Below, piece by piece: positions 16,499 through 28,490 of a stretch of 64,000 nt of DNA (position 1 is the stretch's first letter; each line of letters starts with the position of its first letter). Below the pieces are notes generated by a model. That model had not been told where the DNA came from. It saw only the letters and a program-made list of their open reading frames with translations, and ran no database searches. This DNA comes from CAZFIM01 sp964519615 (lineage in GTDB: Bacteria > Chloroflexota > Dehalococcoidia > GIF9 > UBA5629). The stretch covers positions 1-64,000 of the forward strand of contig CAZFIM010000001.1 of NCBI GenBank assembly GCA_964519615.1. Reading direction: 5' to 3'. The translations under genes were made by a program, and so were the position numbers.

Positions 16499-18064
16499 TT
16501 AGTCTGTATCGCTTTTGAAAATATGATGATTTATCTTTGCCTGCCCTTTGACAAAATACATTGCGTCATCTGCCTTTTTGAGCAGAGTTCCTATCTCTGT
16601 GCCGTCATCGGGATAGAGTGAAATGCCTATGCTCAATGAAACGGGTATTTCATATGTATCCACTGAAAATGCATCCCGGAATGCCATCATAACCCTCTGT
16701 GCTACTATATCCGCTTCTTTTTCGTTTGTTATACCTGCCGCCAATATCACAAATTCATCGCCTCCTATACGTGCAAGCGTATCCTCGGCACGGAGGATAC
16801 CCCGTATGCGTTTGGCTGTGGCCTGCAAGACTTTATCAGCTGTCAGATGGCCGCAGGTATCGTTTATCATTTTAAAATTGTCTATATCGCATACCATAAT
16901 GGCGAATTTATTATTACTACGCTTTGCTCTGGCAAGCGATAACCGGAAACGGTCTTCCAGCAGTAGCCTATTGGGCAGCCCTGTCAGATAGTCATGGGTT
17001 GCCATAAAGGCAAGCTTTCTTTCAATTTGTTTGCTTGCTGTGATATCGTAAAAGAGCAGAATTCTGCCTTCATCGCTCCGGGCGTCTTCCTTCAGCGGCG
17101 AACAGTGAACCCTGTAGTAGCGCTTCTTTCTCTGTTTCCCCAGAACTATCTCCATTGTTGCAGCCTCATCCGCCTGAAGATTCATTTGCTCTGATATTAT
17201 TTCAGGAAATGTGTTGCCGATCGCCTTTCCGGCAGGCAAATCCAAAATTTTTTGCATCGCTTCATTCAGATCAATAATACGCATGTCCCCATCCAGTACA
17301 ACATATCCATCGTTCAGCATTTCAATTGCCCTATCTCTGGCGACAGGGAGGTAGTCAAGCAAGCGCTGTCTGGTTGTGGCAACCGTCATGCATATTGCCG
17401 AGATGGCAAAAGCCGGACCTGTCCAATCGATATACGCCAGTTCCGGCATAAGGCGAAACACATATAGTATATTGGCAAAAACAGGTGGTATCACTATGAA
17501 CGCTATTACCAGTGCCTGATTGAAATTCAGGCGGGGATTTTTGATAAGAGCCAGAATCAGTATCACCATACTGGCAGTATTGAGTAGATATGAATAGGCG
17601 ATAAATACCCAGAACCAGGCGCCGTATTGTGTTTCAATGTAGAAAAAAGGCCCGTCGATCACCGGCGTCATATTCTGATACATGAGACTGTGGAAGTCTT
17701 TCGTCCATACCAATAAAATAGTGATCGCAGGGATAACCGAAAGCAGGACTATTCGGCGCGGCGTGATCATGCGGTCCAATTTGCCGTAAAGGAGGGCAAA
17801 TAGGAAAAAGAAAATCGGGATGGTGGCTATCCCGAGATACTCGATATTATACATAAAGAGCTTGGAAGCAATATCAGGGCTGATCTGCTCCAGCATGTAC
17901 CCTGCTGTCCAGAAGATTATTGCACTGAGCAACCCTATCACCGGTACCATAGCTTTATGGCGCCGCTGCCATAGATACCCCAGCAGAACAAAAGAAATGC
18001 AAATGGAAACCGCAAGCGCAGCTATATAAGTCACATAGAGCGGTTCAGTAAATAAGGTTATCAT
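16499..18064 (-). CDS. 7TM-PAS-GGDEF diguanylate cyclase
   Basis: A 521-residue membrane protein. The first ~225 residues hold about seven hydrophobic segments typical of the HisKA_7TM sensor module. A PAS domain follows (about 228-345, RAIEMLNDGYVVLDGDMRIIDLN), then a GGDEF domain (about 350-521). The active site reads ARIGGDEFVIL, and an RAED inhibitory I-site lies five residues before it, so both c-di-GMP synthesis and product inhibition look intact. It probably senses a membrane or extracellular signal. The domain order matches the 855-codon GGDEF/HD-GYP protein at 39.4 kb in its first module. Confidence 0.9.
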   Translation of the reverse strand: MITLFTEPLYVTYIAALAVSICISFVLLGYLWQRRHKAMVPVIGLLSAIIFWTAGYMLEQISPDIASKLFMYNIEYLGIATIPIFFFLFALLYGKLDRMITPRRIVLLSVIPAITILLVWTKDFHSLMYQNMTPVIDGPFFYIETQYGAWFWVFIAYSYLLNTASMVILILALIKNPRLNFNQALVIAFIVIPPVFANILYVFRLMPELAYIDWTGPAFAISAICMTVATTRQRLLDYLPVARDRAIEMLNDGYVVLDGDMRIIDLNEAMQKILDLPAGKAIGNTFPEIISEQMNLQADEAATMEIVLGKQRKKRYYRVHCSPLKEDARSDEGRILLFYDITASKQIERKLAFMATHDYLTGLPNRLLLEDRFRLSLARAKRSNNKFAIMVCDIDNFKMINDTCGHLTADKVLQATAKRIRGILRAEDTLARIGGDEFVILAAGITNEKEADIVAQRVMMAFRDAFSVDTYEIPVSLSIGISLYPDDGTEIGTLLKKADDAMYFVKGQAKINHHIFKSDTD

Positions 18065-18155
18065 ATCGTATCTTCCGACTACTGCTGATGAGAAAAACGG
18101 GGTTGCGGAGCGAGTGTGCAGCTTGTTTGCTTCTTACAATACCTGACCATTTATC

Positions 18156-18194
18156 GTTGCAGTAGCATATCAAGAATCATTACCGTACTGCAAC
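18156..18194. repeat. 9-bp inverted repeat upstream of the GGDEF gene
   Basis: GTTGCAGTA (18156-18164) and TACTGCAAC (18186-18194) are perfect complements around a 21-base spacer, in the 320-base gap between the diguanylate cyclase and the SRPBCC gene. It lies about 90-130 bases upstream of the cyclase start on the minus strand. It could be an operator or an RNA hairpin. Nothing else was recognised in this gap. Confidence 0.4.
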
Positions 18195-18384
18195 AGCACC
18201 GCCAAAGAGCATAACGGAGCGCCGGTTGAAAAGGGAGCCATATTCCCGCACAGGTACAATAGGTAATAAGCCTGCACCGGCGACATGGATGAATCTATGA
18301 TATACAGGCGAATTGCGCGTCCGGATGCTGCAGAGCCAATAAAGTATGGTAAGCGAATATTATGCGGCGGCAGCCTTCCCGTTT

Positions 18385-18822
18385 TCAGGACTGCGCCTCC
18401 AGAATATGCTTGAGCCGGTTGAGATTTCTCTGCGTCTGCCTGCGCATTGTGCCGGCAATAAGCGGCGAAAGCAATTTTAATATACCGCCTGTCCGCATAT
18501 CATAGACCAATGTCAACCTGGTGCCGTCCTCTAGCGGTTCTAACGTCAGCCGCTCGTGAATGATCGTACTGCCGGAGGTTATGGTTTCCGCCCAGCTTTT
18601 ATTCGGCTCGCATTCCGTGACCTCGGATTCCCACGGCATATTTTGGCCCATCGTACTGTTAACTCCGCTATACCTGTCCCCCACTTTTATTCCCCCTTCA
18701 GGCGGGGATTCAACTTTAACGATGTTTGTTTCCCACAGCGGCAGGTTAACCGGATTGGTTGCATAGGAGAATACGTGCTCGGCAGGGCTTTTGATTTGGA
18801 CGCTTCCCTCTATTTTCGACAT
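18385..18822 (-). CDS. SRPBCC (START/Bet v1-like) family protein
   Basis: A 145-residue protein of the polyketide-cyclase/SRPBCC type. It begins with the family's strand-helix pattern (GSVQIKSPAEHVFSYATNPVNLPLWE), continues with WESEVTECEPNKSWAETI and the central strands, and ends in a long C-terminal helix (MRRQTQRNLNRLKHILEA). These proteins bind hydrophobic ligands in a deep pocket; the ligand is unknown. GTGGAGGTGG precedes the ATG and TATAAT lies about 35 bases further upstream on the minus strand. It appears monocistronic. Confidence 0.85.
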   Translation of the reverse strand: MSKIEGSVQIKSPAEHVFSYATNPVNLPLWETNIVKVESPPEGGIKVGDRYSGVNSTMGQNMPWESEVTECEPNKSWAETITSGSTIIHERLTLEPLEDGTRLTLVYDMRTGGILKLLSPLIAGTMRRQTQRNLNRLKHILEAQS

Positions 18823-19020
18823 CTTGCCACCTCCACTTACAGCGTATAAATATTATAATTATTTTCGCACATAATCACACGCAGACGGAAGAAATTAATT
18901 GTCTTTCGTAAAACGCCGGCGCATGCTTTGCTCCGGGGAGGAATCAGCAATGTGACAGATTAAATCCAGGCGCATAACCGCAAATCTCTGTAATTACGGT
19001 CACCTCTTTCCCTTCAGCCT

Positions 19021-19050
19021 TTTACTGATTGCCGCCCACAATGGTATAAT
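19021..19050 (+). promoter_or_regulatory. extended -10 promoter of the LOG/enolase gene cluster
   Basis: TGGTATAAT (19042-19050) is an extended -10 box, with TTTACT (19021-19026) 18 bases before it. The predicted start at about 19057 lies almost on the upstream TTG candidate codon (19061). This supports the ATG at 19094 as the true start of the first gene. Confidence 0.6.
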
Positions 19051-19093
19051 TGCACCTGCATTGTGCGTGCAGGGGGTGGCGGGGATTAAGCGC

Positions 19094-20931
<1,838 letters not shown>

Positions 20932-20936
20932 TACAG

Positions 20937-22001
20937 ATGGAACTTGTTAAGGGGGTTTACCAGATACAACTCCCCATGTCGGGACTTGCAGCACCGTCCG
21001 ATAGCCCTCAAATAATCAAGGCCGGCAAGGATGACCTGATCTCGACCATAGAGAAGAGCCTTTTGCAGACCACGCTTACCTCTCACGTCAATGCCTATCT
21101 TATCGAAGGGAAAAAAGGCAACCTGCTCATCGATACCGGATGGTATTCACCGGCCTCCTATTCGCTCTTGACCGGAGAGCTTAAGAATTACGGCTTTGAG
21201 ATCAGGGATATCACCCAGATCATTTGCACGCATCTGCACCCGGACCACTGCGGTGCTGCCGGCAGAATTAAAGAGGTCTCCGGAGCATCTATAGCTATGG
21301 GTGAGGGAGACGCATCGTTATTCTCCCGGCGCTACATCGATGTGGATAAGTTGCTGGAGCAGATGAAGGGCTTTCTTTCCGCCTGCGGTGTACCTGAGGA
21401 AGAGCTGTCTGCCTTGACCATGTCATCCATGCCCGCACGCGAGCTGGTAGTGAAAACTCCGCCAGATAAGAAGTTGAAGGCCGGCAATAAATTCTCTATT
21501 GAGCCTTTTGAGTTCCGGGTGATCGCCACTCCCGGACACTCGCACGGGCATATCTGTCTCTACGAACCACACCGTAAATTGCTCTTCGCCGGAGATCACG
21601 TCCTGCCGGAGATATTTCCCTTCATCGGCCTGCATCCCCAATCAGGTGAAAACCCGCTGGGCGATTATATTAATTCTCTCAAGGAGATGCTCAAGCTCAA
21701 AGTCACTCTCACCTTCCCCGGACACGGTCCCGCTTTTTCCGGGCTGGAGGGCAGAATTAACGAGATCATGGAATACCATGAGCGCAAAAATAAAACCATC
21801 GGCAAGGCGCTGGCAAACGGACCGCTCACTGCCTATCAAGTTGCGAAGAAAAGCGATGACGGAGATGACGGTTTTCACTCTCTGAACAGCCTCAACAGGC
21901 GGTTGTCCATACTGGATACTCTGGCGCATTTAAGGCTGATGAGAAACCGCGGTGATGTGAACGAATATATAAAGGACGGCGTATACTATTATGGAGTCTG
22001 A
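20937..22001 (+). CDS. metallo-beta-lactamase-fold hydrolase
   Basis: A 354-residue MBL-fold protein. Metal ligands are visible in CTHLHPDHCGAAG (HxHxDH), HSHGHICLY (His), FAGDHVLP (Asp) and FPGHGP (His). A C-terminal winged-helix-like extension (about 285-354, with KSDDGDDGFHSLNSLNRRLSILDTLAHLRLM) is typical of the glyoxalase II/LACTB2-like subgroup. The substrate is unknown; thioesterase or nuclease activity are both possible. A GGGAGG in the end of eno serves as ribosome site. It overlaps queF by 11 bases. Confidence 0.88.
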   Translation: MELVKGVYQIQLPMSGLAAPSDSPQIIKAGKDDLISTIEKSLLQTTLTSHVNAYLIEGKKGNLLIDTGWYSPASYSLLTGELKNYGFEIRDITQIICTHLHPDHCGAAGRIKEVSGASIAMGEGDASLFSRRYIDVDKLLEQMKGFLSACGVPEEELSALTMSSMPARELVVKTPPDKKLKAGNKFSIEPFEFRVIATPGHSHGHICLYEPHRKLLFAGDHVLPEIFPFIGLHPQSGENPLGDYINSLKEMLKLKVTLTFPGHGPAFSGLEGRINEIMEYHERKNKTIGKALANGPLTAYQVAKKSDDGDDGFHSLNSLNRRLSILDTLAHLRLMRNRGDVNEYIKDGVYYYGV

Positions 22002-22410
22002 CAGCCATATTCTTCAGCAAAAGGTGAAAAACCTCAAGCTGGAGTATAAATCATATCCGCAAAAGGAGCTGTTGATAGCCCTTCCCAATCCCTGCCCCCG
22101 GCGTGACTACGAAGAGGAAATAGAAACTTCTGAGCTCACCACCCTCTGCCCGCTCAATCCGGGTCAGCCGGACTACGCCAGGCTCCTGATAAAATATATA
22201 CCGGATGAAAGCATTATCGAGCTCAAATCCCTTAAGTTTTATCTCACCAGCTACCGCACGGTGCAGATATTTTTCGAGGAGGCCACCAACCGCATACTCG
22301 ATGACCTGGCCGAAGCAGTAAAACCAAAACAAATGGAGATAGTAGCGGAATGGAATATCAGGGGAGGTATGGGGACCAAGATAACGGCACAGTATTTCAG
22401 GGACAAATAG
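21991..22410 (+). CDS. queF: NADPH-dependent 7-cyano-7-deazaguanine reductase
   Basis: A 139-residue unimodular (YkvM-type) QueF that reduces preQ0 to preQ1 in queuosine biosynthesis. The catalytic cysteine is in LTTLCPLNPGQPDYA, where the following aspartate also belongs to the active site. The family's ESKSxK-type NADPH motif is ELKSLKFYLTSYR, and the substrate-binding region resembles other QueF (IVAEWNIRGGMGT). The length is standard for the class. It overlaps the preceding MBL gene by 11 bases; other queuosine genes are not in the window. Confidence 0.92.
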   Translation: MESDSHILQQKVKNLKLEYKSYPQKELLIALPNPCPRRDYEEEIETSELTTLCPLNPGQPDYARLLIKYIPDESIIELKSLKFYLTSYRTVQIFFEEATNRILDDLAEAVKPKQMEIVAEWNIRGGMGTKITAQYFRDK

Positions 22411-22432
22411 AGCAAGTCCGCATATATTGTAA

Positions 22433-23455
<1,023 letters not shown>

Positions 23456-23465
23456 CAAGAATACA

Positions 23466-23492
23466 AAAACGGGGCTCTATGAGCCCCGTTTT
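23466..23492 (+). terminator. intrinsic terminator after gap
   Basis: A 12-bp perfect stem (AAAACGGGGCTC and GAGCCCCGTTTT) closes a 3-base loop. The arms' A and T ends make it functional in both directions. It lies 11 bases after the gap stop codon. Confidence 0.85.
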
Positions 23493-23797
23493 CATCCCTG
23501 TCATCGCGGGTCCCGACGTGTCGGGCTGCTCAAGCAGTCCATGGTGGGGCGCACCCGTGACGAGTCACCCCACACTGGTGTATGATCCGGGCACAATGGT
23601 AACTGCTATTCCGTTATGTGCTACCTGTTTCAACCTTCCTATCTGTGATCCTATAGACCACCATAGTCGGAATATGACAATCTGTACGGTATCTTTCAGT
23701 GTAAAAAAATCATATGGCTGTCTTTTGCTGATACGTTGAAACTAAATTATCCTCCCGCTTACCTCAGGCTTTTTGAGAGCGACGAACCTTCTTTTCT

Positions 23798-23861
23798 GTC
23801 ATCGCGAACCCCGATGCCGCAGGTCCCGATGAAATCGGGATATCGGGGTGTGGCGATCTGC
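23798..23861. repeat. REP-like inverted repeat element
   Basis: Reads GTCATCGCGAACCCCGAT, then a nested perfect TCCCGAT-GAA-ATCGGGA hairpin, then ATCGGGGTGTGGCGATCTG. The ends are of the GTCATTGCGA...GGCAATCTC kind that occurs as a dispersed intergenic repeat in many bacteria. The copy number in this genome cannot be seen. Confidence 0.55.
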
Positions 23862-24233
23862 GCAGGTGGCTTTAATAGAAACCACACGTTCGGCTGTTTG
23901 TAGCTTGTGTGATGCGCCGGGTGTTTTATTAAATGCAGGCATCACGGCCTTTAGTTAACCTTATGCCATCAGGCCCCGATAGCGGCGGGATTTAGGGCGG
24001 TGATGCCCGTATTCATGATGCATATTCGGGATCACCGTGGTCTCAAAATTGGCTTGCGTTTCTCACCGCTAAACTAACGGCACTCCTGCGAAGTCCGGGG
24101 CTAGTTTTTGGAGACCCGGTGAGACCGTGGCGTGTTTGGGATAGGTTAGTCATAAAGGGGCAACTGAAAAAGGTGCTACCTAGTAAAGAATACCTCAGGT
24201 TGTTCCGGTAATACCTGAGAAAACTAATAAACG

Positions 24234-24280
24234 TGTCTTCGCGAGGAGTCCGCTTTAGAAGGACGACGTGGCTGATCTCG
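24234..24280. repeat. second REP-like element
   Basis: TCTTCGCGAGGAGTCCGC, then AAGGACGACGTGGCTGATCTC. The ends (TCGCGAGGAG and GTGGCTGATCTC) match the outer parts of the element at 23798 while the middle differs, as expected of the same repeat class. Confidence 0.5.
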
Positions 24281-24394
24281 GATATCCCATAAAAGTCGGG
24301 ATGCTCCGATGGCTTTCAGTGGAGGGGATGAACGGCTGTATTTTATTGTTGTATTGAGTTTATACGGCAGCCTGTAGGCAGGCTGCACGTAAGA

Positions 24395-24883
24395 AAATCG
24401 TCTTACCACGCCCTCAGCGTGACCATCATGATGTTCATGATCATCGTCGGCTCACAGGCCTTCAGCCAGATAATGGCCTACAGTGGGGCAACGATGGGCC
24501 TTTCGGAGCTGGCCATAAGCCTGCCCTTGCGACCGATATTTATCATCATCGTTATGCAGCTTGTCCTGCTCTTTCTGGGAATGTTTATTTCCGCTGTGCC
24601 CATCATGATGATCACATTGCCAATCTTTATACCCGTAATTCTCGACCTGGGTTTCGATCCGGTATGGTTTGCCGTGATCTACCTGCTCAATATCGAGATG
24701 GCCACTACTACCCCGCCGTTTGGCATAAGCCTTTTTGTAATGAAGAATGTCGGCCCGAAAGGCACTACTATGGCGGATTGTTACAAAGCGGCGTTACCTT
24801 TTCTGGGCTGCGATTTGATAGTTATGGTCTTATTGCTTGTCTTCCCGCAGCTTACCCTCTGGCTGCCTAACCTCATGAACTAA
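24395..24883 (+). pseudogene. truncated TRAP transporter large permease (DctM C-terminal third)
   Basis: About 160 codons matching the C-terminus of DctM/TRAP large permeases. Homology starts around ALSVTIMMFMIIVG and continues through VMQLVLLFLGMFI, IMMITLPIFIPVILDLGFDP, EMATTTPPFGISLFVMKNV to a normal stop. Intact DctM has roughly 430 residues, so the first two thirds are missing. Upstream lies only the repeat-rich non-coding region, and no DctP or DctQ partner is present. A GTG at 24419 could start a 154-residue peptide, but a functional transporter is not possible. I read it as a remnant left by deletion or rearrangement. Confidence 0.8.
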
Positions 24884-24995
24884 ACGGACGGAACACAATG
24901 ACATTTGTGTTTACCGATACGTGAATTCATTGTCAAACATGAACTGTATATATTGTTACCTGCGGGAAAATGACATTTCAGAAATAGACGGCTCC

Positions 24996-25040
24996 CTATA
25001 CTCGCGCGGCGGCCATGGCGGGCTGGGGGCGGTAGAGGAA
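24996..25040 (-). pseudogene. short C-terminal coding remnant next to the methylase gene
   Basis: On the minus strand this reads FLYRPQPAMAAARV and stop. The decapeptide YRPQPAMAAA is identical to the end of the protein encoded at 34919-35434, and 24 of 27 bases agree (25008-25034 against 34931-34957). No longer frame is attached: the reading runs straight into the end of the methylase gene. It may be a scar of a paralogue interrupted at the edge of the defence operon. The rest of 24884-25052 shows nothing. Confidence 0.35.
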
Positions 25041-25052
25041 GTGATTGAAAGT

Positions 25053-28000
25053 TTACTGCTGACCTTCAATCAAAGATATCTCTTCAGGTGTTAATCCATA
25101 AAGCTGATACACGATCTGGTCTATTCGATGCTCTAAATCAGAAACATCAGTGTTATTATTCAATGCTTGACCTAATAGAATTTCATTTACCAGAGTCTCT
25201 ATTTCATGAATATCAGTCGTTACCGGGATTGGGAAATCTTTCATGAATAGCGCACTTGGCTCAAAGTATCCATTTTGAAGTTTGGCTAGTAACTTATTAA
25301 ACAACCATCCAATGACACTAGAGTTTAAAATACCAAGCAGATATTTTGTGGCGTCCGGAATAATGAACGTCTTCTGATTAAAATAATAACCATCTTCATC
25401 CCATGCAAACTCATTGCGTTTACATATATTCGGATAGACGATTTTAGGCTGCTCGAATTCTCTCCAATAGGCGATATTATCCTGGATTTCGTACCATTTA
25501 TAACTACCCGGCTTGCGCCCGTCTTTAACACCAGGCATAAGCTGCTTCTTATACTGATAAAGATAATTCTTAATAGCTGGATACTTATTAATCTCTATTC
25601 CACGTCTAGTAAAAATTAGCCATAAATCCTGATTCTCGATTTGCCAGCGTTTTACATCTCTGCCTCTCAAGAAAGGTTTCAGTATCTCTCTGGATGATTG
25701 GTCATCAGAAATGAGACGATCACGTGTAATACGATCAATAACAAATGCTTCGTTTAAGCCAGTGAGAATACCCCTGTAGAAGCGACCACCTACATATTCA
25801 TTCAATGGTGTTCCAGCTTTACGTAGTTTTTCCAGAAGTCGAATGACCTCGGGTGATTCCAACTGCCATCCATCTGCTGAAAGCTCTTTTTGTAATATTG
25901 AGGCGCTTCTTGTCTGTACGACAGAAGCGAATTCAGTCAAGGGTGGACCTGGCTGCCAGTTGAATATCGATATTGTGTTTGATTGTGGTAGTATTTTTCT
26001 CAAAACAATAATGCTCGGATAGGCAATGGCATCAAAGACCGGCGCATCCCCAAAATCGATAATCCGGCATATCTGGCAATTACTGCCCATAAATGCTCTC
26101 AGCCTGGCGCCGTATCCTGCGCGAAAATATTTATTAGAGGATATGAACGTGAGTATGCCATTTTCCCTTAAGGTTTGATAACCCCTCTCGTAAAAATAAA
26201 CAAAGATATCCGCCGTACCTGCATAGCATTTATAGCTCTTCTGTAATTCCGGCTTGAGTTCCTTCAACTGCTCCTGCCGAATATACGGCGGATTGGCAAT
26301 AACAATATCGAATCCACCTTTTTCATGAAAAACCTCCGAGAAATAGACTTCGAAATCGAATATCGCTTTATTGTCTGTAAGCTCCCCGATCAGCCGGTCT
26401 ATCTGTCCTTTATACTGTTGTTTCTTCCTGGCGTTCGTCTCATCGAAGTGAACCGGTTTCAATTCTTCCAGATTCTGAAATAGCTCATTGTTGAACATAT
26501 TCCGCTCCACACCCAGAAGGGAATTCCCACAGACGATCTTATAGTCAAGGTTGGGCAGGGGCTGTATCTGTTTGATGTCCTCTTCGTCCACCACAAGCGA
26601 AAGCCACAACCTGAGCTTGGCGATCTCCACCGCGCCCGGGTCTATATCCACACCGTAGAGACAGCTCTGAATGGCATGGCGCTTGAAGTTATAGTAGCTC
26701 CTTCCTTCTTTCTTTGTTACATAGGTCGTCAGTGTATTGCGGGCACGGACTATCTCCGTCATCAGCCCTACCGGGAAGGCACCGGAGCCGACAGCAGGAT
26801 CGCATATCCTCACCTCTGATAATTTTTGGTCTACCAGTTCAGCATGCTGACGGACGCTGGACGGGAGTCTATAGGAGTAGCGCTCTGTCTCTTTACCGCT
26901 GTTCTCTACACGCATATCGTTTTCCGCCGTCAGGTGGCCGGAACGTATAAATATCTCGATATCTTCCTTTGGCACTCTCTTGAAGTTACCTTTTATTGTC
27001 ATTGCTTTCTGTTTTGGGTCAGGCTTGCCGAACAGCTTCCCCTGTGGGGGAGGTATCTTCGCCAGAGGAACATCTCCCGTATTTATAGCCGTATCAAGAT
27101 AATTGATAAGGCTCTCCTGACACATGTAGTGGACGATCTCGCGCGGCGTGTAGTAGGTACCTTTCGACTTGCGGTCCTTTACCTCCAGCAGGTTCTCAAA
27201 GACCTTGCCCAGCATCTCCGGGTCTACGGCTACCTCTCTGTCCAGAGGCTCGTCTTCCTTGACGGTAAAATTATAGCGGTCGAACACGTCCAGTATGCCC
27301 GTGCCGTTATCCCCTTCCTTCGTTTTCTCACTATTGGAAAAGAGCGCGTTGGGCAGGAGAATGTCCGTATGTACCCAGTCATACCCTTTGATAGGATCGA
27401 ACAGCCCTCCGTTGAGGAAGGGGATTTTGCAGTTAAAGCGGCTGTAGAAGTCCTCCGTCCTCTCTGCCGCCAGCGCCTCATAAAAGAGCGGCTCAAGCAT
27501 GTCGTTGAAGAAATTGCTGTAATCAATGGCTTTTTTATTGAACAGGCGCCTCAAGAAATCCTTCGGCCCGCTGCCCCATTCCCCGTCACGCTCCACGCCG
27601 AACCAGCCTTTCTTTTGCAGGAAATACAGGAAGACGATCTGTCCCAGCAGCTTCTTGGAGAAGTCAGCGGTGCTCACCCCTTTGGCTTCAAAATCAGCCT
27701 TTATCTTTCCGTCTTGCCCGATAATTTTTTGCAGCGCCTCTTCGGCTTTATGGAAAAGCTCACGGTACTTCTCAAAGAATTCCCTGGTGACCACCTCGAT
27801 GCTGAAAGCTTGCTCCAACCTGGCCAGCGTGGGATTGTTCACGTCGTCCTGAAGGATAGGCAGCAATTGCCCCTGCGCTGTATGGCTGCTCTCATGCCTG
27901 CCCACCAGGAAGGAGTACCTGCGCGCGGGGGTAAGAAGCTTTTCTGTCTTCAAGCGCCCTGTCTTCTCTGACAGCTCCAGGTTGTACTCCATCTTCACCA

Positions 28001-28382
28001 GTGAGAAGCGCCAGTCTTCGCTATCCGGAGAGATAACCGCTACCAGGGCTGCGTCTTTAAGCTCGCCTCCCCGGCTGCCGTCCAGGTACCAGGCGATAAA
28101 ATTGCGCTGCATGGTCCGCGCCCGTTCAAGTGAGGTCTCCTTCTTAAGATGGATTATCAGGACTTCTATAGTTTTATTTTCGCTGTCCTGATATTGCCCT
28201 ATTCTTTCCAGAGAGCGAATACAGGACTTATAGGCATCGGGGACATAGTTGCCCTGATAGCTGAAATTCCTGGAGGTGTCTATATAGTTAAGCAGGTTTC
28301 TACAGAAATTTACGTACCTTGCTTTATCGAAAGGCGCCTCAAAAGTGTCCCTGACTATCCTGATTGCGGCCTGTCTATCCAT
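25053..28382 (-). CDS. Eco57I/type IIG-like DNA methyltransferase, third gene of a putative defence operon
   Basis: A 1109-residue protein. After an N-terminal domain (about 1-330, with LVAVISPDSEDWRFSLVKMEY) it has TYYTPREIVHYMC. The SAM-binding motif I is DPAVGSGAFPVG (about residue 528), the catalytic motif IV is NPPYI (about 696, N6-adenine type), and the C-terminal third is a TaqI-like target-recognition region (GRFYRGILTGLNEAFVID, LLGILNSSVIGWLF). A nuclease motif is not obvious, so it may be methylase-only or a fused type IIG enzyme. AGAGGAAAA precedes the ATG. It is cotranscribed with the NYN and helicase genes upstream. Its composition is AT-richer than the chromosome around it, suggesting transfer. 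Confidence 0.85.
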   Translation of the reverse strand: MDRQAAIRIVRDTFEAPFDKARYVNFCRNLLNYIDTSRNFSYQGNYVPDAYKSCIRSLERIGQYQDSENKTIEVLIIHLKKETSLERARTMQRNFIAWYLDGSRGGELKDAALVAVISPDSEDWRFSLVKMEYNLELSEKTGRLKTEKLLTPARRYSFLVGRHESSHTAQGQLLPILQDDVNNPTLARLEQAFSIEVVTREFFEKYRELFHKAEEALQKIIGQDGKIKADFEAKGVSTADFSKKLLGQIVFLYFLQKKGWFGVERDGEWGSGPKDFLRRLFNKKAIDYSNFFNDMLEPLFYEALAAERTEDFYSRFNCKIPFLNGGLFDPIKGYDWVHTDILLPNALFSNSEKTKEGDNGTGILDVFDRYNFTVKEDEPLDREVAVDPEMLGKVFENLLEVKDRKSKGTYYTPREIVHYMCQESLINYLDTAINTGDVPLAKIPPPQGKLFGKPDPKQKAMTIKGNFKRVPKEDIEIFIRSGHLTAENDMRVENSGKETERYSYRLPSSVRQHAELVDQKLSEVRICDPAVGSGAFPVGLMTEIVRARNTLTTYVTKKEGRSYYNFKRHAIQSCLYGVDIDPGAVEIAKLRLWLSLVVDEEDIKQIQPLPNLDYKIVCGNSLLGVERNMFNNELFQNLEELKPVHFDETNARKKQQYKGQIDRLIGELTDNKAIFDFEVYFSEVFHEKGGFDIVIANPPYIRQEQLKELKPELQKSYKCYAGTADIFVYFYERGYQTLRENGILTFISSNKYFRAGYGARLRAFMGSNCQICRIIDFGDAPVFDAIAYPSIIVLRKILPQSNTISIFNWQPGPPLTEFASVVQTRSASILQKELSADGWQLESPEVIRLLEKLRKAGTPLNEYVGGRFYRGILTGLNEAFVIDRITRDRLISDDQSSREILKPFLRGRDVKRWQIENQDLWLIFTRRGIEINKYPAIKNYLYQYKKQLMPGVKDGRKPGSYKWYEIQDNIAYWREFEQPKIVYPNICKRNEFAWDEDGYYFNQKTFIIPDATKYLLGILNSSVIGWLFNKLLAKLQNGYFEPSALFMKDFPIPVTTDIHEIETLVNEILLGQALNNNTDVSDLEHRIDQIVYQLYGLTPEEISLIEGQQ

Positions 28383-28490
28383 ACGTTTTCCTCTCTTGAC
28401 AACTGCGCCATTTATCTGATAACTTTATATTTAGAATCACGATGAGAGGCCAATCCGGCAGGTTTCACCTTCCGGCAATGCCTCTTCTTT

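Larger units (their letters stand above)
23493..24394. other. non-coding region rich in inverted repeats
   Basis: About 900 bases without a credible gene. Besides the two REP-like elements listed separately, it contains TCTCACCG/CGGTGAGA flanking a TAGTTT-rich stretch (about 24057-24125), CTCAGGT/ACCTGAG (about 24194-24218), a CGGTGAT/ATCACCG pair (about 23998-24038) and a GCAGCCTG-TAGG-CAGGCTGC hairpin (24367-24386). A further REP-like stretch begins near 23498 (GTCATCGCGGGTCCCGACG). It looks like accumulated small repeats beside a broken gene. Confidence 0.6.

Noticed and set aside
16160..18384. c-di-GMP riboswitch before GGDEF/HD-GYP genes
   Set aside because: Looked for by consensus on both strands because of the neighbouring genes; no matching core was seen.
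26826..27971. 381-codon plus-strand frame inside the methylase gene
   Set aside because: Antisense of the methylase's well-supported frame; no family match and no start signal.
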